This document shows, one piece after another, positions 22,317-34,300 of a stretch of 64,000 nt of DNA (position 1 is its first letter; every line of letters starts with the position of its first letter). Under the pieces are notes generated by a model. It was not told where the DNA came from, ran no database searches, and worked only from the letters and a program-made list of their open reading frames with translations. The stretch is from Sphaeramia orbicularis. Lineage: Eukaryota > Chordata > Actinopteri > Kurtiformes > Apogonidae. The stretch covers positions 24,417,588 to 24,481,587 of the forward strand of contig NC_043966.1 in the NCBI RefSeq assembly GCF_902148855.1, read 5' to 3'. The position numbers and the translations under genes are program-made.

Positions 22317-25300
22317 ATGGGGATTATGCTTCAAGTTATTCTAGGAATGTTTCAGTTCCTGCTGCTCACCAGAATACCGACGTCCCATGCCAAGGTATGT
22401 ATAGACCACTTGACCCCAGAGGACTGCAGGTCTGAGGCGGTCAGCCCTGCTTATTTTGGAGACCATTTGACTGGGATTAGAACTGAATTCTGTAGGATTT
22501 TGTGTAGGTTGAGAACATTTAGGACTTTAAGCTCGGTGAGTTATCCCCTAGGTCAATGACATCTGTCACTTTAGGTCCAGTGACTGAACACAGCACTACA
22601 AAGCTGCCATGTGTTAAGTTTAATCTGGGGTGCCCTGTTTACTGAATGTGTTGTTTTCCCTTTATCTCTGTGTCTTTACATGTTCATTATAAGCAGATAG
22701 GTGACAAATTAATGTAGAAACCTGATGGGAGTGGCCTCCTCCTAGATGGCAAAGCCCACATCCATGGGACATGAGGGCTCACTGAGTGATTTGATGTAAA
22801 TGAATCGTACACATAACCAAACACTTATAGGAGACTTTGACCCACCAACATAATGGACATCACTCTCCATTCTCATCAAAATACTAAAGAGGGAAAATAT
22901 GTTATTTCCCTTCATTTGAGTTCACAGACTTTTAGAATCAGTAGTACTGAAGCAGTAATGCCTAACCCTTTGTGATCCTTTTTCCTTCAGTTTGTCATTC
23001 TCATGGTATGGATTAGGGGTTTATGTCCACCATCACATTATCAAACCAGTGTGGTTGTGTTGTTATGTTGTTGGACACTTTCTATCTGATTGCAGTTACA
23101 ACTCCATAGGATTCACTGTGTTTGATGATGGTAATGAAACAGACAGCAAAATATATTTTAATATTTGATTCATGGACTTCATTTCAGCGTATGGATTGTG
23201 ACAGCCTTGCTTTAGTGATTATCAGGTGACTTGAGGAGAAATATGAAGATTATTTCAATGTGTGTCCACTTTTTTAATGGACCAGACCTAATTCAGACAT
23301 CATGTGTTTGGTCCAGTTGAAGACATACACTTTCCAACATTGTTTCCTTTATGAATGTTGAATAAGCTGTGACAAATGGTTTTATTAATGCGTAATAAAT
23401 ACATTTTTAGTTCTTTCCTTCAATTATAGTCCATCTTTTACCCTAGATTATGGAAATTACTCTTCTAGAAAACACATATTTTACCTTTTTGGCTCTAAAT
23501 TAATCAGGATGACCCTTCACTGACCACTTCTGGAAAGAAGCGGCTGTACATCTGGGCTAGATTTACTTATTAAGCAGCTCTCTCTCCTTAGTGTCTTCAT
23601 GATGAATTAAAAGTCCTTCTGATGGCTGATCTTAAAGTCCAGAGCTGTCAGTCTACATCAGCCTTTATACACTGCAAGAGACTTACAACAGAGTGCTATT
23701 GATATTTCTTTGTGGGTTTTAGTCTGATTGTGTGTGATGTAAAAGGAGGCTTTTATACAGTGCAGTAAATGGTTCTCGATGTGATGTATGGGCTCATTTT
23801 TCACACAGACATACATGTGCTGCTTTTTTATTTATATCTGGAGGCTCCTATCAGGAACAGGCAGTGCTTTGGAGGCAGTGTGGGATCAGTGCTGACTCCG
23901 AGCTGCCGTATACTGTATGTTTTAGTGATTCATCTTCCTAGACACTACATGGCACGTAGCATCAGCGACCTTACCTGACTGTCTCACACACTCTGCTGTT
24001 ACGCTGTCTGCTTCTCTGACAGCTCCTCTGAAAAAGGGGTCATCCTCTTCCTCCTGTAGAGATGGAGCTCAGTGTGAGATTGGAGCTACAGCTGTACCGT
24101 CGGGACATTTTCTCTCACGTAGATATCTGTACAGTGTGCTCTGGGAGTGACATGCATTCGACAGCAGACAGGCAGCTATGCCAGTGCAGATGGCGTTAGG
24201 AGTGTGTGTATGCCAGGACACGAAGCTGCCAAAAAGAGGTTTCAATGACTGATGCAGAAAAGACACACTTACTTCTGATTACATCCTGCCACTCACAAAA
24301 TGGCCTCAGTCCCAACTTAACACAGAGTCAGTGTGGGCCTGTGTGTGTGTGTGTGTGTGTGTTTGGAAGGGGGTGGAGCAGTTAAAAGGGGGCAATTGGA
24401 CAAAGTCTACATTCCCTTACAAGTGGCCTTGGTCTTCACTCACATAGGACTAATAACAGCAGTGAATGTGTTTGTGTGTTAGAGAGAGAGAGCTATAAAT
24501 TAACTACACACTTGCAAGAATAAAATGTTTTCATTATACATTTTCTGCCACTAAGCATATGTGTTATCACAACATACACAGATGCATTATTAACCCATAA
24601 AGACCCAAACAGCCACTGGCAACCAAAAGCATCTACTTATATAATATATTTAATAGCTGTTGATCCACTAATTCTATCAATACATGCAAATAATTGGTGT
24701 AAAATACAGTTTGTCATCTTTTCATGGTCATCAGATATGACCCATTTTGACGTTCAGAGGCTCCGCAGTGAATGTGGAAACACCGTCAACTTCTACAACA
24801 TTGATTCACTAGTAAAACTCATGTAATTTGATAAATGACAGTGGATGGAGACACTGGCTTTGTATTCAGTTAATGATAGATTTCCTGATAAAGTCACTTT
24901 TTCTTCAGTTTTCTTTATTTCTGACATAATATCCCTCAACTTTATTCTGTGTTTTCATGAACATCCACATGATCCACAGTAAATTAAATATAGGAAAATA
25001 CCTGATTTTCATTTAAAACCTTTAAAATACAGAGGATAATGTTATAACAGATGGTGAATAAACACTTAAGAAAGACATGAAGACAAGAAAAACATTTTAA
25101 TTCAGTGGCCACATGCAGCCCAATTTGATCCCAAGCAGGCTGGACCAATAAAATAAGAGCATAAAAATGCCCATGTGCCATATTCTTACAACCCAGGAAT
25201 AGACCCATTTTTGTTCATATCAGTCAGTATTGGTATTAGCATATAACATGTCAATTCATTGATTGGAGTGACCAGTGTCTATCTGTTATGTTTATGTTCA

Positions 25301-28300
25301 ACCTTTCTTCCCAATGATTGTATTTATGTTCATCCTTAAATAAGTTAGGTAAGTTAACCTATTGTTATATATTTAATGAGAAAACTTTGTAAATTTTGCA
25401 CACAAATGAGGGTATAAGTGTCATCCATCCATTGTCTGAACCACTTAATCCTCATGAGGGTCATTAGGGTGCTGGATTTTATCCCATCTACCACCAGGTG
25501 AAGGCGGAATTCACCCTGAACGTGTCACCAGTTCATCACAGGGCTAATACATACAGTCAAGCAACCATTCACTCTCACATTCAGACCTATGGGTGATTTA
25601 CATTGACCAGTTAACCTATAAGGTACATGTCAACTATTAACAAATATTAATATCAGTGTCAGTCCAATATTTTCCTTTTACTTTTTATGGTTCAGTTTAG
25701 GGGAAGATAACACTTGGCTTGGTTGAAAAGTGTGTAAGATTGACAACCATTTATGGTGATCGAGTCACAGAAATGAATATAATATTCATAAGTATGTTTT
25801 CATTACTGTGGGATCAAACCAAATCATCACGTTTATTTCTGTAGGTCCACCATGTTGCACTGCTATGTTTTTGCACTTGTTCAGAACAGTGTTAAGGAGC
25901 TTTACTGTCACATACTTTGTTTGAGTTAATGTCCCTTTGATTTAAAATCCAACTTAAAGGAGTGATATTTTGCTTTTTTTTAAAAATGGAATTAAGCATT
26001 TTAAAACATTTCCCTCTGGTCTACTTAATCTGTAAATCAAATCAAATTTTATTTATATAGTGCCAAATCATAACAAAAGTTATCTCATGACACTTCACAT
26101 ATAGAGTCAGGTTAAACCAGACTCTCAGCCAATTAACAGAAACCCAACAGAATCGTCCAGGAGCAAACACTTGTGACTGGTGACAGTGGCGAGGAAAAAC
26201 TTCCCTTTAACAGCAGAAACCTCGAGCAGACCCAGACTCCTGGAGGATGGCCGTCTGCCTTGACCAGTTGGGGTTAAAGAGAGAGAGTAAAGGAGGAGAA
26301 AAAGAGAGAGCGATAGAGAGAGACTGGGGGAGAGGGGGAGAAGGGGGGAAGTAGGTTCACATTGACACATGGTAAATACTATGCTTGGGTTTGAATTCTT
26401 CATTAATTAAACTCCACAGGTCCATCTTCAACCCAATTTCTGAGTAATGACACCAGAAAGGTTGTTTTGAGCGCTGGCCCTTTAAATGCAAATGAGCCTC
26501 TTTACACCCCACCCCCTCCAGGTTGTTGGCTGTGCTGCTCTGTCCCGTTTGACCAACAACTGAACATTTTAGGAAATCAGCTTGAAGTTTGGACATATTT
26601 TCAGTATGGACTACAATCGCTGCTGCTGACAAACAATTATGTCGTACTCGGAGAAATGTTCATCAGAAGTCTTGACCTTATACGTGCAAATGTTGTGACG
26701 TAACAAATTATAGACGTAACAAATTAAACAGGAATTAAAACAGGTTGTAGAAATCCACTCGATTTTTGCCAAAATTAATATAAAGATAACTTTGCAGCCC
26801 CTGGAGGGTTCAAATTCAAACTTTTTGAACTATTAGGGTCCAAATACACAAATAAATGAACCAAAGACTAATAAAAGTGGGTTTAACAGAATATGGCCCC
26901 TTTAAGAAAAATACTATTTCTAAATGGGTTTTTTTTGCATTTTTATTGGCAACCGTAGAACAGGGAGAAGACATGGTGAGGTGTTCAGTAACTTCATCAC
27001 TAGATGTCAGTAAATATTACACTCTGAACCTTTAAACCAAACCTGGGTCTTTTCCTAATCCTTACAGATTACTAACCTCCTCCTGCCAGTGATGAAAGCA
27101 AAAATGTTAAAACACTACACATATTTAGAAATGTTGTTGCTGCCTGTTCATTTTTCCCAGAGCCTAATTGGAAAATGGTTCAAAAATGTTTCCACAAAAG
27201 TTACTGCAATTCATCAGTTATGCATCAGTGTGTGTTAAGTTTTCTATACCCGAGAATATTTTAATGACTGATTCAAGCTGCCATTTTCTGAAACTATATG
27301 ACTTCTCTGCCATCACTGTGCAATGTCGATGAATCTGAGTAAATATCAGTAACAGTACTATTTCTACATTTTGTGTGGATCTGGAGGATATATCATCATC
27401 TCATGACTCATTTTTCCTGGTGATTGTGTTGCTATTTCAGTTTCTCTTTCTGTGTGATTTTCCAACATGGATGTGATTGGAGGAAATTAAATGTACAATG
27501 TGTAAATGCTAACATAAAAACAAGAAGAACCTATGTAACTATAAAATTTGAGTCAGAATGACAGAAGAATAACATAGTTGCTTCATAAACCACTTGTATT
27601 AGTTGCTGACACCCAGATTCACACACTAACAGTTAATAGGTGAGAAATCAGTGGTGGAGACTCTCACTATCTGCACCTGCGGGACAACCGGCACTGTTAA
27701 ACAACACAACCAGATAACATCTGAGGGCAAAGGTAGCAGGTCCAGTTTGTTCAAATCAGCTCCTGGTAGTCCAAGTCCAGGGTTTACTCTAGTTCTTTAA
27801 AAAAAAAAAGTCTAAAATCAAATAATGTGATCTTATGTAAGGTTTTTATTTTTAAAGCTTTTAAATGTGATTTTGGAAATCGATGGCAATGTTACAACAC
27901 TAATCCAAACTGTGCCCAGTGTGCAGCCCAGGCAACGTTTACCAGATCACACATATTAGGACTGTTCAAAAAACCAAAAAAAAAACCTTCTTTTAAGGGA
28001 GAAGTTGAATGTTCCTGTTGAATGTGAAGTGAGTCTGGAATTGTGATTTTCCTTCATATCAAGTTGATAACTGACATAAAAATCTTAAATTACACTTTGT
28101 GAAATCTGTAGAAACCCCATAGTCTTGGATCTGAAAAGACCCACTTTTGGTAATTTGTAAATTTTTTTTTGTTTATTGAGCCAATCAGCCCTAACACTGC
28201 TCAATGTTCACTCTGAGATTGTTTTAATTTAGTAATACACAGATAGACAATCTGTGTATTACTAAGTCAAAACGTTTCATTGTCTTTTGCAATTTCTCCA

Positions 28301-31300
28301 AAGACATATCACTGACTTTTTTAAACAAGCAACTTTTATAAGCATAATTTAAAAAAAAAAAATGTTCATGTGAAATGTCTTCTTGACAGCTGTTGAAAAC
28401 ATACACGATCATTGTTTTCATGCAGAGAAAAATAGCGGAGTATGTGCTTCTAAATCTCTTATATGATTTTTGTATGTGAGGCCAGTCTGCAAAATCTTAG
28501 ATCATCATTGTCTTTTCTCTTTCTGTCACACATCGAAATATTTTATGGTAATTTGTCATGCATACATAGGCGTTGGCATAAATGTGTCAGATCTGTTGAA
28601 TATCAATCCCCGCCCATTGTACAACACCAAACTGACCGTAGACTTGTGCCAGGAGTGTAGTCTCATAGTTTGTGTTTGGATTTTAGCTGTAAAACCTTTG
28701 TTTATACTCCTGAGGAATGTGTGACGTCTAATTTATTTATTTTATCCTCCTCTTTGGGTGAGAGAGGTGTGGGTGGGGGTGAACACCAAATATTTCCGTA
28801 AACTCAGGAATATACATCATGTTACTGGAGATCAAAAGTTGTGAAGCACTTTTAATTGCCTTTGCCCATTGTCAGCTGGGACAGAGGATTATAGAAGATT
28901 AAGCAATTAAAAAATAATGAGTGTCAGGGTTCAGACTCACAAGATTTTCTCATCAATCTACGCACAAAATTCGACAACAAAAAGTGATTTATTCATTTAT
29001 TAAAGAGGCACTAGACACTAAATTATGTTTATAAGATATATGATTTTACTATGCCCAAATACATCAATGATATTCATATTTAAATATATAACATTGGTAT
29101 TTCATGGGTTGAAACCAACTAATCATACTGGTTACTGTTTAAAGTGTCATGAACTTTCTAAAACCCTTGATGACTGAGCTTTCATACCCACCATGTTTGG
29201 TCCAGATATGGGGTCCACAGGGCTTTTTGATCCAACCCCATTTCATAGCACCATAGCAAAGTTAATCTAAGGGGCAAAGACCTCATCTTTAGAATAAAGC
29301 CAATGTGGAAGTATCTTAAAGTTGTCATACTGCTAATGGACACCAAAAAACCCTGGCTCCCATAGACATACATTCAACTTATACTGATTTTTTTTGTGGG
29401 ATTTTCTCATTCTTGTATCATCTGTTTTATTTGAAACCTATAAAAACTAATCTGATGGTTCATATTTAAGTCTTTTCTCTATTCATTGGACATCAGGGTG
29501 AATAGAATATGACAGGCCAAATTCTGATTGACAGGTCTATATGCAAACTCATTTGTCTGATGACTCAAACTTTTGGAGATTCAGTTTGTTTAATAAGATA
29601 CATTTTTCCTGACAGACTCCACTGTAGTTGTGGTGAATTGGTTTTGCTTACAAGACTGTAACATTACTTTAATAGACAGTGTTTGATGGAGTTTACTCAG
29701 TCAGTAAGCATTTAGCATTAGCTCACCTCTGAATCCTTGGGGCTGCCCCTTTTTTCCAAATATGGTCATTTCTGGCTCTAAAAACCAACATAGTGAGAGT
29801 CGAATTGCAAACTACTAGTTTCCAAATGTCAGTTCAGAAACCTGTGTAGCTCCTCTAATTGTATACAGTCCATTTTCCAACCAAATGAAATGGTCTCAGC
29901 CCAGATTAAACTGAACCAGGGATCAGTTCATTTACAGTGTGATAATATGGTTAATGTATCATCACTACAAACAGCTATAAAGTTAAAAAGTTAGAAATTA
30001 GATAAATGAACATTCCAATGTCAGACACAGCCTGTCTCATGTTTAAATAATCTGTTTATTAGTTTGGATGTGGATTATCATGTTTAAGAAGTATCTGAAG
30101 AAAATTAAAACACCTTTAACATGAGAAAAACAAACTGATCAATGTTGTGTTTCTATGAGGCAAAAAATGCGATTTCTAGTAGCTTTGAAAATGCTGATGA
30201 AATGGCTTCAGTTCCAATTGGAAATGGCTCATGTCAAAGTACAACAGTGAAAATATTGTAAATGTAGCTTAAATTTAAACGATACTTAATGTTTCAGAAA
30301 TTTCGTACATGGCTAAAGTATGTCTTGCTACTATTCCTGTTCACAGTGGTACAAAATATCCAAACTAAACTTTTCAGATGTGCAGTGTTGATGCTTTGTG
30401 ATTGTGTGTCACTCTACATTTTCATGGCTGTCCTTAAACAACTCCTGTCTCACACATCCACGCCTCCCTCCACTCACCGACTTTTAACACTTTTTCACAA
30501 TCATGCAGTTGGAATGATTCTACAAGCTTAGCACACTTTTTTTTGGAAGTTTCTCCCAATCCTCTTGGCACAAGTGAACAAGCTCGACCTACTTGGATGG
30601 GGAACGTCGGTGAACACAGTCTTGAAAAACTGAGGGTTTCTTTCACTGTCACTGAATAGACTGCGTTACTAGTAGACCATGTTTAGGTGGACTGCTAATA
30701 CAGCATCTAAATGACACCATAAAATGTATTTTAAACAAACAAAATTATTCATTACTTTATGTTGTAGCTCGCTCACTGGAGGCCAGCAGACTCCCCGAAA
30801 TCCAGGGAAGGACGAGAAGGTAATCTTTATGTTTACTGCAAAAAAAAAAAATCGTGTAATTCCAGCACTAAAATAAAGTCATGAATTAATCTATGTTTCT
30901 GTTTTTGTCCAGTGCGTCGGTGGTTGGAAGTGTATTCACGGAGTGGCTGTGAACCTCGAGACACTTTGGTGGAGGTCTGGCGGGAGCTGCCGGAGGAGAC
31001 ACACCATTTGTTTGTCCCGTCTTGTGTTTCGGTGAGACGATGTGGCGGTTGCTGCGCTGATGAGGCCTTGGAGTGTGTTCCCTCGCTCACACACACGCTC
31101 ACCATGGAGGTAAACATGCACACATACATTACACACCTGTACTAGCGTAGGTCTGTCGCTGATGTTTGTGTGTTTTTGCAGTTGATGAGGACCTCCTTCA
31201 TGAAACACGAGCTCATTGAATTGCCCTTCATCGAACACAGCCAGTGTGAGTGCAGGTAATAAAAACACACACTAACAATGATGTCCTTTTGTTCACTGAC

Positions 31301-34300
31301 CTCACTCTACCTTTATACTGACACCTGTTTTATCTGTGTGCAGATTAAAAGAACAGTTAAAGGCAACACCTGAAGCAAGGTATCGCATTTTGTTTTTCTC
31401 TCTGAGTCTCCATCCATCTCTTTCTTCTTTCTCTCTGGATTTTAATCTTCCTTTTGTTATTTGTGTGTTGTGTTAATCTATGTGGGAGGGAGTTGCTGTA
31501 GTAAAATCCTCTGATCATAATAACATTATTAAACCCCTTCCGTCAACCCGTGTCTCAGCTCTGCACTAATGATGCACTTAAAATTCTACGGGAGATGTTT
31601 TAATGAGGGGGAGGTAGTCCACTGAGCGTTTCAGTTATTAGTTGTTTTTCATGGCAAACTGTGAAAACAAGTTACGTGCTTTATGGACAAAACATCTGAA
31701 ATGAACTACTTATGGTCTAAAATCTCAGGGAAATGTTGCATTTTTTGCTCTTTCCTCCTTTCTAACAATACAGTCTTAGTGTTAGATCTGAACAAGGGTT
31801 TATGCTAGTTTGGAGCTGGTTCAGTTTGAAAACCATAACAGTTTAGTCACAGTATTGTCATGACGAATATCTGTATTTGTCTCTTGAGTAAGTATAGCTA
31901 TCAGACACCAACTGTCTACAGAAAAATATTAGTTATACCCTTTCCTAGCAACGGTGCTACCAGACTCGGTCGCAATAATCCCATCCCCAACCCCTGATTG
32001 AAAAGGTTAGTAGTCTAGGCCAGCAAAGTGTTTGCTGCTACTCTGGAATCAGTTGCCATGGGTTAGAGCTGGTGTCCTCTGCTACATTGTCAAGAAATGC
32101 AACTATAATGCAACTATATTGTTGCCCATAAAGTTGGAGTAAAATGTTGTTACCACTTCTCATGAAATGATTGTGATAATGTGATTTGTTCTTGATAGAG
32201 TGCAACTGGGACTCAGTATGTAATCATTGCTCCTGGTCAAAGGTGATTACTGATGTGTATAAATAGGAATAAATAGAAGAATGTGCCTAAAAAACAAAAT
32301 TGTTCCAACTTTATGGGCAACAGTGTAGATAGCACTGCCCAACTTGACCTGGGTAGAACTAGTACTCAATAGGTAGCACAGTTCTTTGAGTATCAAAATA
32401 CAAAGAAATGGATCAAGATTAAGCACTGGCTCCATAGTGTGTTGATCATTAATATGCAATTGTATAAGTGTTTATTGTTGTTGTTGCTGTTGGGAAGTTT
32501 TTCTTGAATGGAGCTCTTTTCTGTGGATGACCTGGAACACAGAAACAATGTGGTTTCAGAAATTTCCTTTGTCTTCAAAAGGCATAACTGATATGTTTTC
32601 AAGTGTTTTCCCTAAGTTTTTTTGAGGTTTAGGTTCCTTCCAAAAGAAACTAGAGCTGTAGGTTCACTCTGATGCAATCAAAAAATGTGATTTGTGAGGT
32701 CACGGCAACCTTGAACTTTGACCTTTGACTAACTAACTGATTCTAATCAGTTCATCCTTCATGGCAAGTGACATTCTGTTCAGTTGTTCATGAGACATCA
32801 AGTGTAATGGAGACAGATGGAGAAAGTTTCTTACAGAGATGCACAGTGGATAATTGGACCACTGTTACTGTATCTGTGCATAAATTTTGGAAAAATTAGA
32901 GCAGATAACAAATATCTAAGAAGCTTAAAAACAAAACTTGCTAAAGAAGTCCACTGAGGACACCACTGCATGAAAAGTCAGTTAGTTTTGATGTTCTCCA
33001 CTTTGATTTTACATTCGTTTTTGTAAGGTGGTGATGCTGCACCAAATCCCTAAAATGGTAGAGAAAAACCTTCTACAATATAGCAATTGAATATGCAATC
33101 ATTAGAAACAGATTATGACAACAGGTAACAACCATTAGGATTCCAAATCAGATTTGAAACAATGACATTGACCTGATGAATTCTGGCCTGTAGATGAGAA
33201 AGTTAAAAACAAATTTGACATCCTAACAATTGATTTTAGAGCTTTAAATTTGTTAGAGAACTATAACTAACCTGGGAGGTTAGACCCTGTTTTTTGGTTT
33301 TGTCCGGTGTCATCTGGGACTGACAGCTGTACTCTGAAACACAGACCCTGCTGTGGGATCCTTGATGTTTGTTTGTGTGTGCCTCATTCTGGCAAATCTG
33401 ACCACACAATCATATGATTTGATCTTAAATGTTTATGTCCCCAAGCTTCCTGTTAGGACTTGAACATAAATAAACAATTACTGTACATACGTGTGTATAT
33501 GTGTGAGCACAATTTTGTGTCTATATGACTGTGGCTTCCATGAATCTCTATGTAGTTGTGCACGTATAAAAGTATTTTATGAGTTTTATGTATGTGTAAA
33601 TATTTGCTCCTGTGTGTTTTTCCACTGTGTGCGTGTGCCCCTTAGTGAGTTAGCATCTGTGTGACTCTCTCCCAGCATCCCCTGGGACAGCCCGCATCCT
33701 GTTGTCACCATAGTGACGATGTTATCTCCCCGGCCATGTGCTCTCTCACAGACTGACGGAGCAAAGTCACGCATCCATGAGAGTAAATCAGAGCTCTAAA
33801 GACAACAGCAGCAGCACAGTCTGTTAATATTATCTGAGAGACGCTGGTAAACACTGTGGTCATAATTTAATACAGTGTTTAATGGAGTTTAGAGGAGATT
33901 AAACAAGAGAGGTTACTTCCACAAACCAAAAACCAGAGCTGCAGATGCACCGCTAGATATTTAGAAATTGATTTTAGTCAACAGAGGCTGGGTGCTGGAA
34001 ATTTTAAAGAGGATAACACAATGAACTGTACACTGTAAGCTTACCTATATAAAACTTATACCATCAGCCTCCTATGTTTAATAACAGCTGTGAGTCTTCA
34101 TTTAAGGACATGATGGGAAAAATTGTTGCAGGGGGATATTTAATTATATTATATAATCAAATTATATTTAATTTGATTATATATAAGAAGTTCCAGCAAG
34201 TGTCAAAACTGTGCACAAATGGTTTAGCGTTGGCATGATCATATTATTGTTTGTCTGTTAATTTCAGGCCTCGTGTCAAACCACCAAGAAAAGACAAGAA

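Noticed and set aside
28229-28265. miRNA precursor
   Set aside because: A 16-bp stem with a 5-base loop is too short for a canonical pre-miRNA; kept as an unexplained hairpin instead.
34150-34183. Functional cruciform or transcription terminator
   Set aside because: The palindrome is made almost entirely of A and T in a low-complexity stretch, so chance is the simplest explanation.
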